Assembly (NCBI GenBank): GCA_003255065.1
Contig: QAOA01007010.1
Span: 62,001 to 126,000 of the forward strand
Direction of reading: 5' to 3'
Source of the DNA: Cercis canadensis
Taxonomy: Eukaryota; Streptophyta; Magnoliopsida; Fabales; Fabaceae
Length of the DNA: 64,000 nt
Of this stretch, positions 25,304 to 38,100 are shown one piece after another. Below the pieces are notes generated by a model. It did not search any database, was not told the origin of the DNA, and worked only from the letters and a program-made list of their open reading frames with translations. Within the stretch, counting starts at the first letter, position 1. Each line of letters opens with the position of its first letter. A program made the position numbers and the translations under genes.

Positions 25304-25437
25304 AAATATTTCTTGATATTATATAATTATTTTATTTATGTATATAATATTTTTATTTTTACCATAATAATTATATAAGTAAATAAATAATCACATAATA
25401 TTAAAAAATATTTATATAATATTAAGAAATATTTTAA
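25304..25437. mobile_element. Small AT-rich foldback element
   Basis: TAAAATATTTCTTGATATTATATAA on the left is matched on the right by its complement with one change. It lies directly beside the preceding Mutator-type MITE. Target duplication unclear. Confidence 0.55.
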
Positions 25438-25631
25438 TAATTTCATACCATTTATAAAAGCATTCCTTGAATCAGCCTCATGGTTCTCATTTTTCTTTTT
25501 CTTAAATATCACTATTCAACATGAAATTCTTAGGCATCAACATGGACCAATTATTTGTACATGAACAGCTCATGTGGGAAGTATATCTAATTGTGGAGGA
25601 AGATTGCCAATTTATTAAAAGATAAAACTTA

Positions 25632-26645
25632 GGTAAAATTTCATAAGTGTTGGTGGTGTTATTCTCCTATTAAAATATTACATGTGTATTAATTTTACAA
25701 CTCAGCACCACCTCATCTCTCTCTTAATATTTCTCAAAATATCACATTCAACCAAAGCTTAATTTCTCTCTCTTTCCCACCCACAACTCCGTCGTCCATG
25801 CTTCCTTCTGCAACGTGCAAGTCATTGCCAGGACAGAACTTCGTCAATCGGCAAAGCCATTTGGGTGCATCTATAGTCGCGTAGAGAATGGGCAAAAATG
25901 GGTGGTCCAACAATTCGAGAATTTTCCTTTTTGTCCTTGCTCGACCTTCTTTGCTCCGGCTCACCAGCTCTTTCTTATCCATCACTTTAGCCGTGAAGAA
26001 GACACCGTCGTTACCATTGCAACACTTGAGCTCCGCAAGATACACGGAGCCTATGTCGCTCGAGCCGGTGTCTCAGAGAGAGGTTTTAAGCTAGAGGGAA
26101 AAAGAGGGATCTAGATATAAAATAGCTAAATTTCGATTTTTATTATTAACTTTTGCAACTTTGGATATGGAAGACACTTAGACAAAGAGGGTTCAGTTCT
26201 CTTTCACTTTTTGCTCAACTGCAAAATGTAAGAGGGTTTTATTTGTGAGAGGGACTTTAGGAAAAATGATTCCATTCAACCAGTCATTTTCTGCAGCTAG
26301 AGAGGATCGCTTTCCTAATCGACAAGTCCAAATCCATTAACCAGGTTCTCCAAATACATGCCGTTCTTCTTCGTCATGGTCTAAACCAACACCCTATCTT
26401 GAATTTTAAGCTTCAAAGCTCTTACTCCTCCATTGGCCATTGATTACTTTGTTACTTCTTCATTGTTGCAGAAGGAAGGAGGGACGCAGTGGTGGGTGAA
26501 AAAGAGAGAGAAATTAGGCATTAAGGTGAATGTGATATTTTGATAAATATTAAGAGAGAGATGAAGTGATATTGAATTATAAAATTAATACACATGTAAT
26601 ATTTTAATAGGAGAACAGCACTACCAGCACCTATGAAACTTTACC
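25632..26645. mobile_element. Second Pack-MULE-like element carrying a kinase fragment
   Basis: Inverted arms of about 160 bp (25632-25790 and 26486-26645) begin GGTAAAATTTCATAAGTG on the left and GGTAAAGTTTCATAGGTG as the complement of the right, and stay closely similar throughout. The flanks TAAAACTTA (25623-25631) and TAAATTTTA (26646-26654) match at 7 of 9 positions, a possible decayed 9-bp duplication. The same bases also extend the inverted repeat, so the boundary is ambiguous. The interior holds a piece of a protein kinase gene on the minus strand, and no transposase. Size 1,014 bp. Confidence 0.68.
25810..26060 (-). pseudogene. Captured AGC-type protein kinase N-lobe fragment
   Basis: Minus-strand translation gives DIGSVYLAELKCCNG, FFTAKVMDKKELVSRSKEG, RARTKRKILELLDHPFLP and WLCRLTKFCPGNDLHV. 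These match kinase subdomains I to V of plant AGC VIII kinases (PINOID/WAG/D6PK group), including the ATP-binding Lys in FFTAKV. The catalytic loop, DFD motif and activation segment are absent. A stop lies just upstream of the glycine loop. This is a non-functional fragment inside the element at 25632-26645. Confidence 0.75.
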
Positions 26646-26656
26646 TAAATTTTAGA

Positions 26657-26905
26657 GATTGATATGTTAGAGTGCAGCACAAGGGCAGGAGTGGGAATTC
26701 CTGTGCTGATTGGTTGGCAAATTTTAGTCTTGGTCTAGAGATGGGGGTGGTTCATTTCTCTTCCCCTCCCCCTACTGTGGGTCATTTACTTTTAGCTGAT
26801 GAGCTGGCGATATTCTTGCCCCAGGGTAGTCTTGGACTCTTGGTTCTGTTTCTTGGGTGTTTAGCCAAGTTTACCTACCAAAAATAAAAATAAAAATAGA
26901 GGGTA
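26657..26905 (+). mobile_element. LINE-derived RNase H tail fragment
   Basis: The reading GNSCADWLANFSLGLEMG and the following residues match the end of the RNase H domain in plant LINE-type proteins (consensus GN..ADWLAN..). It ends in AAAATAAAAATAAAAATAG, a likely decayed tail. The 5' part is missing. Confidence 0.6.
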
Positions 26906-27457
26906 CAAACTTTATATTAGACTTTTGAATTTAGATTTTACTTTCATTGAAGTTAGAATTACTACTAAATGACTTATAGTTAAATGATATTAAGGTCATT
27001 CTTAAAGTTTATTAATTTGTGTTTGGATTTAGAATCGTAGCTAAAAGTATTAAAAAAATTAGAATTACTAAATATTTTATATATATATTAGTTTGATTTA
27101 GCATGTAAAATTTTTGTAATTTTTTTTTGGTAATACAAAGAAAAGAAAGAAAAAATTATAACCTAAAAAAATCACAGACAAACTATCTGCTAATAACATT
27201 TGAGAAAACTCTACAAAAAATATTGAATCACCTCACAGTTAACTTGCCCTCTAACTCGATGCTTTGCTAAAAAATCAATAATTTGATTTCACGCAACTAG
27301 TGTGTAAGAGACACTTGTCAACTCCTACCCAACAAACAAATTTTCATAATTCTAACCTCAATTAGTAATTATAAATGACAAAAATTAAATATTTCTACAT
27401 AAATAGTAATTAATGCCGTTACATTAAGAAAGTATGTCTTCTTAATATATTGAAACA

Positions 27458-27490
<33 letters not shown>

Positions 27491-28038
27491 NGTATAATAA
27501 CATACTTAACAGTTAGGACAATCGATTCATAAATCTTTTAAAAAAGTTGAAGTTCAAGTTATACCCCTCTAAAAAACTGAACTTTATCTATATATATAAT
27601 TAACAAAAGAAATTAAGCTAAAATATATTAACTTAATAATTTTCTCATGCTAGCATATAGCACAAGAGGTGGAGATGGAAATATGCAATTAGAAAGATGA
27701 CCATTTTTTTTTTTTTTTTTGCTATTAAATTGATAGAAATAGATTTTGTAACTGAAGATAAGATATGACAGATTGAAATTCAAACCTATGACTTCACTCT
27801 TTTTAAAACAAGTGTACTCGTAATAACTAAAAAAGTTGGATGTTGTGCTACCAGCTATATAATTTCTTTCCGATCAAGATTCGCCTAGAGGGAGAATTTG
27901 GACCATTCACATCGCAGGGACTCATCTGAATTTAACGGCTCCGATCTCTATTTCTGAGCTCCTTCCAATCTAAGGCACCTAATCTCCCTTTCCCAGTTGG
28001 TAGTAGAAGAGTCATTGTATGCTTCATACTCCCAAGTG
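26906..28038. other. Intergenic, with (TA)n run and probable 5' leader of the AIG1-like gene
   Basis: AT-rich sequence with a (TA)n microsatellite at 27461-27490 next to an N at 27491, and a T run at 27704-27720. From about 27890 composition is less biased, and this part is probably the first, non-coding exon of the gene at 28859. No other gene seen. Confidence 0.45.
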
Positions 28039-28839
28039 GTAAGTCACACCGTAACTTACTATATAATTATACTTTGTTTCATTATAGTCAATTTGATATC
28101 TCCTTGACTCTTTGTTTGTTCCCACACCCAAGTAAGTAATCTCTTCTGCTTCCTTTTCGTGAGCTTGAGGGTTTTGTGGAAACAGGGGAGAAGCCTTTGG
28201 TTCTTCAGAAAACGCTGTGGAAGGAAAATTTTCAAGTGATTGTTCTGTGTAATTGAAAAATTATAGCCTTTTATTTTGTATTTATCATTCATTTTTCTCT
28301 CTGCAAAGGGAATTTTTGTTGGTGAGGCTGACATTTTTTTATTTTGATTTTCTCTGATTCTTTCAAATTTGATATATATCGCCAGGAAATCGTCTGATTT
28401 ATCTTACTCACGGCATGATCGTTAATTAATTGCTTAATAGTTGCATAAATTGTTGAATTACTTAGCTTGGAGGTTCTATCATTTTGAATTGTTATGAAAT
28501 ATTTTGACCTTTTATAAATCATCCATGCATGTTTAGTCAGAAGTGGAACTCTTAAACTGTTTCTGGATATGCAGGTTATATAGATTGTGGTTGATAATAT
28601 CTATTTTCTGCTATTAGATTTATTTATACAGAAGATTTCACAAAGTGTAGGCTGTTATCAAGCTATTTGATATGAGTTGCAATACCACTTGATTGAGTAG
28701 TTACTGCTACTTGAATTAAAATAGCTCTTGTTTGGGTGCTGTTCGATATTTGATAGCGGCTAAAAGTTTAGAGACATTATATGCTATCACAAGAATACCT
28801 ATTATAACAGGCTTTTCTCAATACCCGTTTCGATTGCAG
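28039..28839 (+). other. Probable 5'-UTR intron of the AIG1-like gene
   Basis: CCCAAGTG|GTAAGT (28039) is a near-consensus donor and TTTCGATTGCAG| (28839) a good acceptor 19 bp before the ATG. The interval is T-rich on the coding strand, as plant introns are. No transcript evidence is available here. Confidence 0.55.
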
Positions 28840-28858
28840 AGTGACTTGAGTTTATACG

Positions 28859-31686
28859 ATGGGCGGAAGTTCAATTGATGATGATTGGGAGTTTACTTCC
28901 TCATCTAATGAGGTTCGAACTGTGGTCTTAGTTGGAAGAACTGGCAATGGCAAAAGTGCAACAGGTAATAGTATTGTTGGAAGGAAGGTCTTCAAGTCGA
29001 AGGCAAGCTCGTCAGGGGTAACTGGCACTTCTGAAATGCAGAGAACTGTACTAAGAGATGGTCAAATTGTTAATGTTATTGACACACCTGGTAAAGCGTA
29101 GTAACTTATTTTTTTTATGTAATTATGTGATTTGCTTTCTGTTGACATGTCTTTTTGATTAGTTATTCATTTGTCCACTTCTTAAAAATTTTGTGGTATC
29201 TGAGTCAAATCTGACAAGTTGCGCAGGACTATTTGATTTTTCTGCTGGATCTGAGTTTGTTGGAAAGGAAATTGTCAAATGTATCGATTTGGCCAAGGAT
29301 GGTATCCATGCAGTCATTGTAGTGTTTTCTGTTAGAACTCGCTTTTCTCAAGAAGAAGAAGCTGCTCTACGTAGCTTGCAGACATTGTTTGGAAACAAGA
29401 TTGTTGACTATATGATTGTGCTCTTCACGGGAGGGGATGAACTGGAAGATAATGAAGAGACACTGGAAGATTATTTAGGTCGCGATTGTCCAGAGCCTTT
29501 AAAGGTTTCCATAAATACTAAACTTCTCTTTTTTGTTCTTCTTTTGGCAGTCAAATCCATGGCAGATTAGGTTGTTTTGGTTTAATTATGCATTCAACTT
29601 CTTGTGACAATTTTAAGCATAATACTGTTGCAAACTAGAAATTTTCATATTTAATGCATACAATGCATTTAGTAGGATGCATTTAGAAGCTATTAGGAAG
29701 TGAACTAGAAATGATCTTCTAATTAATTTTGATATTTCCGTAGGAAATTCTTGCTTTGTGTGGAAATCGTCGAGTGCTTTTTGATAATAAGACTAAGGAT
29801 GAAAGCAAGCGTTATGAACAAGTTCAGCAACTTCTCTCTCTTGTGAACACGATCATAGAACAGAATGGTGGAAAACCATATACAGATGAGTTGTTTATAG
29901 AACTGAAGGTGAATGCTTTTGCTAACTTTGGCAATTGTGTTTATTAGATCTTCAAAAATTATGTGATATTACTGAGACTCAATAATTTGACCGCAGAATG
30001 GGGCGATGAAGCTGCGTGACCAGCAAATGGAGGTTAATTCCATGAAAGGGTATTCAAAACGGGAGATATCAGTGTTTAAGGATCAGATGCAGCGTACATA
30101 TGATGAGCAGCTAAAGCGAATTACTGAAATGGTACTTTCTAAACAATACTGTATGGATAATTTTATAAATATTGGCTTTGGACACAATTACACAACTGTG
30201 CCAGCACGCACTTTATTAATATTTAAAGAGAAATAGATAATATATTATACATACTAGTACTTCTTTTTTAACATTTTTTAACCATTTGGTCTTGACTAAA
30301 TCTGTACTTTACAAACTTGACTAATCTCACTTAATTTCTTTAGAGGCTCATGATTTGTTTGTGATAAAGTATGAGATTCATGTAATAGTTAACATATAAG
30401 CCACACCTTTTGCAGGGCAAGTTTGTTAAATGATATATATAGCCATTGATAATTATTTCATGTTTTCCCCCACATCCTTATACATAAATTATCTGCTACT
30501 GTCCACTTGATTTTGATTTTTGAATAACCATGGTGATGAAAGAAGTTACTCTCTTATCCCTAGAATGATTCTCCTACATTGAAAAATTTATTTCTGCTCT
30601 TTTATCTTTATTCTTGAGAAAGGAATTCATGGTGACATTTTCATCAATGTTAAGGAATTTGCAATAGCAGCTTTATTCTGGTTGCGTTTTGTTATATTTG
30701 ACAAGCATGCTTAATGTATAGTCCGGTGCATAGTATGCAGATTTGGGATAAATTAATTGATATTTTGTGCTTATTGAATAGTTGCATTATAATTATTTTA
30801 TCTATTTTCTATCTATTTGGTAATGGAACATAGAATTCATCAGATCATAAATGGTTATGTGAGGAGTGAGGACTAGAAAAAAGGGGACAAATGTACGAAA
30901 AAAGAAAAATGAGGGGTGTAATGGGGGCAGGACTAAGGAAAGAGTTGAAGGTAATCAGCAAAGAAGGACAGGCTTATCTCCAAGACTCCAACTCATACAA
31001 AAATAGAAGAGGGAGGCTAAGAGATGGTAATGGGCACAAATCTGTTACAGAAAACAACAAGCAAGGTGGGGTCTAAATATGGCTACAAAGTTATCTTCCC
31101 CTTCAACAAGGGAAAAAGGAAAAATAATTAGGGAACAGAAGGCTCTTACAATCTTGGTTAGCAGGAGAAATAGACCAGTGAGCTTCAAATACTGCTAATA
31201 GCAAAAGGTGCAGAATAAGTTTATCCCAAGAAAATATTTTGATGGCTAGTATCTGTGGAATCTGTCCAATAAAAGTTTACTTCATGATTTTGAGAGTTTC
31301 TCCAAATGACAAAGGCCCCATCAAATATTCACAATTGATTTTACTTGTGCATCTGTACAGTAGTGTATGCATTCAGTTCACTGTTACCTAAGTTGTTTCA
31401 GCAGATGTACCACTACTTATACTTTGGCAACAGAAACTATTTTGAGTATTACTAATTTCTTTTACACATTGAAATGGTTTTGTAGGTTGAAACAAAATTG
31501 AGGGAAGCAACTTTGAGGCTCGAGCAACAGCTGGCAGAAGAGCAAGCTGCAAGACTTAAGGCAGAGGAGAATGCAATGTTAGCTCAAATGAGATCTAATG
31601 ATGAAATTCAGAAACTCAGAGAACATCTTGAGATGGCGCAGGAGGAGCTCCGTAAGAGAGGTGAAACACGTTGTAACATTCTTTGA
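28859..31686 (+). CDS. AIG1/IAN-type GTPase
   Basis: Five exons give 336 aa: 28859-29090, 29227-29504, 29744-29908, 29997-30131 and 31486-31686, in continuous frame with GT-AG introns. AIG1/IAN (GIMAP-related) GTPases bind guanine nucleotides; plant members are linked to pathogen and stress responses, mostly by expression. Seen: G1 P-loop GRTGNGKS at residues 26-33, G3 DTPG at 75-78, the family's conserved box around GLFDFSAG, and a G4-like TGGDEL at 145-150. The C-terminal third, from about residue 226, is a charged predicted coiled coil (KLREATLRLEQQLAEEQAAR) with tail CNIL. The last four residues resemble a CaaX prenylation signal (Cys-Asn-Ile-Leu, where Leu would suggest geranylgeranylation), which would put the protein on membranes. 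The length is usual for plant members. Intron 4 is long (1.35 kb). Confidence 0.93.
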
Positions 31687-33016
31687 TAGTTGCACTTCAA
31701 AGAGTGAGTGCTGTTATATTTGTTTCCTGGGTCATGACAGCAATATTTTGTTGCATTGATTAATACCCAATATAAGATTATACTTAATTAGAAGGATAAA
31801 GCTTATTGATTTCTATGGGAGATGTGTTCCTGTGGTAATTTTTTTTTATATTCTGATTTTATATATCGATTATACATACTAATGAGATTGGTTAACTTTT
31901 CTCCTCTGTTTTTTTTTCTACTAGTACAAGATTGAATGTTTTTGTTTTAATGTACCGTTGCCTGTTTCTATAGAGCCGATTTCTTTTAAATATGCCTCAT
32001 ATTGTAGAGAAATTGTTGATGAGTCAACATTATGAAGGGGAATGCTATGATACCCGTTTTAAATCACGGGTTGGCATACCCTCTGCTACTTGCTGGTGGT
32101 TATAGCCCGGTTAACAGTGATTTTTGTTTTGCAAGTAGTGATATTGTCACACCATTCATACATATGTTCAGTTATACAATATATTTAGCAAATATTTTGT
32201 ATGGGCCCATTTGAATTTTTTTTATGTCAAATTTTGATTGTGCACATAAAAGGGTAGAAAAGTTGTGCTAGAACTGATGAAGAATAAGATTTTTCTTTGT
32301 ATATTGCTGCAATCTCCCTCACGTAAAGGAAATGTATTGAATCATGCTATATGGCCTGGGATTTTCACCTTGTGAAGTGCATGGATCAAGTGATATATGG
32401 AAACTAGTCTAGAAATGGTTAATTCAGGGGTGAAAAACAATGACGGGGTTGTGTTTTGCAGTTCTTCTTCTTCCTCACAAGGGGAAAAAAAAAAAAAAAA
32501 NAAAAAAAAAAAAAAAAAGTAAAAGTGAAAGACAAGAGTTAAGGTGCTTGCTCGTATTAAACTACATGTTGCTGGTTAGAGTGACTAAGGTGGAAGGAAG
32601 GTTGAAGGTGACTGGTGAGAGATGAACAAAAAACGGGTAATGGAGGTTGATGGTCCAGATCTTATGAAACAGCTGTGTTTGGAAAATGATGATGAAGTAA
32701 TGGAAAGAGTAGAAGGTCCCAACCTAAAATAGGCCCCAATGAAGTAATTGAAACACAGTTCACTGCTTTGAATTCTCATCACTTGGCTACGATCCAGAGG
32801 TTCAATGGCATTTTAGTTGAGGTTTCATAGAAAGTATCCACTAACATGAACAAGGGTTTATTGCGACCTATTTCTTATGAGGAGGGTTTTTTTTTTTGGT
32901 TTTAACGTTAAGGGTATTTTCGGGTTAATTTTTGTGCACTGAACTTAAGTATCTCATTGGGCAGTCTTAAAGGTGCACTCCCACACCAAATAAGGAGGTT
33001 GTGGACTAGGATTTGA
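31687..33016. other. Intergenic, 3' flank of the AIG1-like gene
   Basis: No gene seen. A poly-A run around the N at 32501 and AT-rich sequence fill most of it. Confidence 0.4.
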
Positions 33017-33377
33017 TGGATTCACTAATTGTTTCTAAGCTTCAACCACACCAACATACCTAAAGTAGATAATTGTTCTTCTCTCAATCAGGTTAGACCC
33101 GTTAACCTTTTATCTGTTTTCTATAAAATTATTTCTAAGGTTATTGTGAGAAGGTTGCAAGGAGTAATGGCTAAAATCATTAGTTGGAATCAAAGTGGCT
33201 TTTTGAAAGGCAGGTTGATTTCAGATAATATCTTAGTAGGATATAGAGAAGCATGGACCTGCAGAGTCTAAAAATTGGGAGGCATTTCCTCTCCATTAAT
33301 CTCCTATTTGTAGATTATTCTCTTTTACTTTGCAAGAAAGGAGTAATGGCTAAAATCTTTAGTTGGAATCAAAAGTG
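33017..33377 (+). mobile_element. LINE reverse transcriptase remnant
   Basis: The reading NIPKVDNCSSLNQVRPVNLL, then FYKIISKVIVRRLQGVM and NQSGFLKGRLISDNILV, is the fingers/palm start of a plant non-LTR reverse transcriptase. It is cut off after about 75 residues, before the YxDD motif. The motif GGAGTAATGGCTAAAATC is repeated at 33163 and 33342, showing internal rearrangement. Confidence 0.75.
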
Positions 33378-33741
33378 CCTACAAATCTCCTCTCTCTCGC
33401 CCATCCCATCCCATGCCCAAATAAATGTTTGAGAAAACGGATAAAATCCTATGACATAGGTAGCAAGGGGATTAAGAATGTCAATATTGAGGTTCGAGGC
33501 TATCAATTTATTTCTCCAGCTATAAATTACATTAAGAGTTTTATTTCAATGGAGGGAAGACATTGGCAGATTATCACAACATTTTATTTTGTGAAACATT
33601 CTGTAAAATCAACTTTGATTGCTATTTGCAGACTTCCTAGAATCAAGGCCGGCTAGTTTCCAAAAGCTTTCCTCTACAATGGAGATTTGGGTGAGGAAAC
33701 CCATATTGCTGTTGCAGGCCTCACGAATCGACTACCAAACA

Positions 33742-33830
33742 ACTTGTAACCGAGTGTTATTGAGATTATTCTCAAAATTTGTGAGTTCTGTGTTTAAATC
33801 TAAAGTTGTAACCAAAAGTATCAAATAAAA
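33742..33830 (+). mobile_element. Short tRNA-derived SINE, copy 2
   Basis: TGTAACCGAGTGTTATTGAG, a box B-like GTGTTTAAATCTAAAGTTGTA and the ending AACCAAAAGTATCAAATAAA align with the family at 58268-58368. Diverged; flanking duplication not clear. Confidence 0.6.
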
Positions 33831-34075
33831 CCTCTGGAATTGACTCACAATATGCAATTTTTGAAGAATACGCGCAATGTTATAGAATATTGCCCCATCT
33901 TATTGAATGTGTGTCCATCTAAAAAAATAAAACAGCACCATATTTAAGATGTTTAAATACAATACCTCTCCCGCAAACTACCAAATCCCTCAACAAATAA
34001 ATCACATCTAGTGACTTGGTGTTATTCATTATTTATTGATGTAATGACTTATGAGTCAAGGCATCAGATAGGAGT

Positions 34076-35050
34076 TTACTCGAACTTATCCATCCAAATC
34101 ACACATCTAAGACACTTTCCCTCAACCAACAAATCAAAAGCTTTATTGATGTCCTCAAACTCCAGTTCATGTGTGACAAACTCATCCAACTGTAGTTCCT
34201 GTTAATAATGAATAAAACTTTAAAGACAAGAACCTTCCAAACAATTGATATTCTTTCATTATTGTTTGCCACTAATTATTTTCTTAAAATTAATTAAGTA
34301 TATAATATCATATAAAGATGGGATAGAGAGCATAGAAAAATAAAATAAAATAAAATAAAATAAAAGGAATGCAATATTACCTTGTCCATGTAACGTTGAA
34401 GCAGAACTGGGATGTGAGATTTCGGTTTCAGTCCTCCCAGTAAGGATCCTTTAAGGATTTTTCCATCATTCAGGACCTGGATAGAGCTTAGGCTAAACTT
34501 GGAGTCTGGTTTGTCCACTCCCAAAATAATTGTTTTCCCCCAACCCTGAAGCCAAAAACACCACTCTCCAATTAATACATTTTACATGAGTAAAATATCT
34601 TTAGTACCCGATTTATTTTTGGTGTTATTTTAGTCATCGAATAGTTACTCCACCTATCAAATTAGTTCTCTGTAAGCATTAAAAGTGATCACTAATTTGA
34701 TGGACGGAGTGATTATTCAATGACTAAAGTGACACAAAAAATAAATCAGGAACTAAAATGATAAATTATTCAAAAACAAAAAAGATTTTTAACTCTACAT
34801 TCAATGCTTGTGTATGTATATCCTTCTTATTTCTTTTTCAGTGTATCATAAATTTTGGATGAGTTGCTCATGATTTTGGCCAGTTCAATCAAGCCTATCT
34901 CTAATTAACACAACTTCATTTTCATGAAGTATATCAAAAATCAGTTTGACTAGCAAAAAAGCAACTTCTACTACTTGAATTTCCAACCCAAGTTCAGGTC
35001 TTATTTGTCAAGACCATATTATAGCTTTAAACAATTAATTCATGGCTGTC

Positions 35051-35105
<55 letters not shown>

Positions 35106-38100
35106 GAGAGACCTTTCTACAAGAAGCATATGCCTCATGCACCACTGATACCCTCCCAACACATTCAAAGCAATAATCTGCTCCCCCTCCAGTTATCTCA
35201 TTGATAACCTGCTCCACAAGAAAATATAAACTGGAAAGATGAGCGAAGTCATTAAACTCGCGAAGATAAAATTGGGAAATGATATTTGCACAGCAAGGTT
35301 TAGAGGTGTATAAAATCTTATTGTGACACAAATATTTTGAGTGAGTCCAATTTAAGGTTTTTTTGTTGTTGGTTAATACCACAAGTATCTAAACTTTATC
35401 CAATTAAGCATGAAACTAATCTTGTTTGAGGGTTAAAGCAATTATGATTTCCTCTATTCCAACAATTCTTTCACTAGACCTCAAACCATTGATCACAACC
35501 AATGACACATGCTCAGAGTTTAATTTGCTATCAGTTGAACCAAGTGCTTGTTGGTAGTCCAATTAAAGTTTAGGTACAAACGTTGCTATTCGTGCTAGTG
35601 TAGAGAATATGTGTATTTATTACTGTACATATATAATATAACACTACTCATAAATAAAGAATGGATATTTAAAGTTGGTAGACCTGGTTCACAGGTTTGT
35701 CCTCACATTCTCCAGCAAGAACAAAGTCTGTGATTCCAAACTTTTTCCCTGAAACCAGATTCATAACTTGTTCATTAGATAAAAAAAAAAAAATTGTTTT
35801 CCAAAATATAATTTAACATAATGGTGGTGTGATTTTGTTAAAATAGCAATGGGTTACCAATTTCAAATTTTTCTGGATTGATATCCACCCCTATAATCCT
35901 AGTAGCTCCACAAAGTCTAGCTCCCTCAGCAACCTAAGAAATGAGCCTTTTAGTCCACAGACCACAATGGCAAATAAGATAGAAAACAAAAACTCAGTTT
36001 TGAAAACCATACTGCTAAGCCAATACATCCCAGGCCAAAAATAGCAACTGTAGAACCAGCATTAACATCTGCTGCTCTCCAAGCAGCACCTACCCCTGAT
36101 AAAGGAAGTTGTGATCAAAATATATAAAATTGCATTCGTCAATAGATTCACTATAAATCAAAATATGATCATACAACCAAAATTGCATACGCTCATTGTT
36201 TAATCTCTAGAAGAATTTTGGTATCACTTTAGTCTTTAAATTTCACAACTCAACTTAAAATAACCCTTCCTCTTTGTGATTAGAGGATTATTTTGACCTA
36301 GGTTTGTGAAATTTATAGACTAAGGTGATACTTAAATTACTTATTGATACACCGCAACTGAGGAGGCATGCCTTGTTGGGAGAAATTGTGGGATCAATCT
36401 TTGTTAGATTGTTATATTGACTATAAATCAAGATGATCATACAACTAAAATTGCATACACTCGTTGTTTAATCTGTAGAAGAATTTTGGTATCACTTTAG
36501 TCTTTAAATTTCACAATGCAACTTAAATAACTCTTCCTCTTTGTGATTGGAGGATTATTTTGATCGAGGTTTGTGAAATTTATATAGACTACCGTGACAC
36601 TTAAATTACCTGTTGATACACCGCAACTGAGGAGGCATGCCTTGTTGGGAGGAATTGTGGGATCAATCTTTGTTAGATTGGCTATATCAACCACAGTGTA
36701 CTCACTAAAACTTGACACAGACATAAAATGGTATATGACCTCTCCTTTTAGGTCAGTGAATCTGCTGGTGGCATGTCTAGGCATCCAAGGAGATATGTTG
36801 AAAGGGAACTTTGAACAAAGGTTGCTCTTGTCTGATTTGCAATCTATACACTCCCCACAATCAGATAGAAACGTTGGGACAACCACATCTCCTTCATATA
36901 CTTCACTTACATTCTCCCCAACACTTTCCACAACCCTGTTTCACATCCACATAGAAATTGATTAGATATCTGAACAAGAAGTAAGAAATGGATACTCAAG
37001 GTTTTTATCTTCAACAATAGAAGTGTTTCTCAGAAGACAAACGAATTGGATATTTTTGAAGTTGAAGTTCCAATTTTGACATGACATATATTTTTGTAAT
37101 CTTTTCTTTTGAAGTTATTTGACGATACAAAGATTTGAAGCTTTGACTTTTTATAAACTATCGAAACCTCTTACCATTAGACTTCACTTTGTGGCTTATA
37201 TTTTTTAAGTATTTGATTAGGTAATGAACGGATTTATTCATGTTGCAAGATATGCACATTTTCCATTTTTTTAATTGAATCATGAGAGATATTTGCATAT
37301 ATGCATATGCATGCTTTGCTCAAATTTAAACACGAAATCTTTTTAATAATAATTCAATCATCTCTCTAGCTAGATGTTGGATTTCAAAGAAAATGTATTC
37401 ATGAGATTAATTATCAATATGAACTAAAACGAAAAATCATATTATATTAATTAATTCCATATCATGAATAATCTACAAACAGAAGTACATGAGACCCAGC
37501 ACACCTAATTATGAACAAGGGCAACTAATATTGGAATAAAAACATTTATCTTGGTGATTATGTTAAAGTATTAGTTAGCTTTGTAGCTAAGACAGAATAA
37601 ATATAGGAGTTTCTTGAGAAAGATATGTAAATATTCTATCTTTGGCAAACAAAAAAAAAAGAAAAAATAAATAAATGAAGCCAATAGAACTAATTCAATT
37701 TTTTTTTTTTTTTTGGAACTTGGGAAGTTATTCACAAACTGAATTCAATAACATTGAAATTTGAACAACATACAGAAACTCACCCAATAGCTTCGTGACC
37801 CAGTATTCTTGGGCAAATTCCAGGAAGGTCCTTCAAGTACAAAAAAATAAAAATATTTCCAAAATGATTATCATGAAACTAGTAAATTAATAAGCTGACA
37901 CAAGCACACAAAACAAAATTAATCTATACTCTAAGGGTTTGTTTGGAAGTTAAAATTGGGGGGAAATGAGAGAAAAAGAAATGAGTAAATGTGTCTATCC
38001 CTTGTTTGGGAGTTCAAGATTAAAAAAAGAAAAGAAACCAATGGGTAACCTCAAACCCCTATATTCTTTTTTTGCCTTCACTTTTGTGTTCTTTCAATTT

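Noticed and set aside
35684..35748. Possible one-base frameshift in ADH exon 7
   Set aside because: Recounting the bases gives a 65-nt exon that keeps frame with its neighbours.
36594..36965. Plus-strand reading of 123 codons
   Set aside because: Exact antisense of ADH exon 4.
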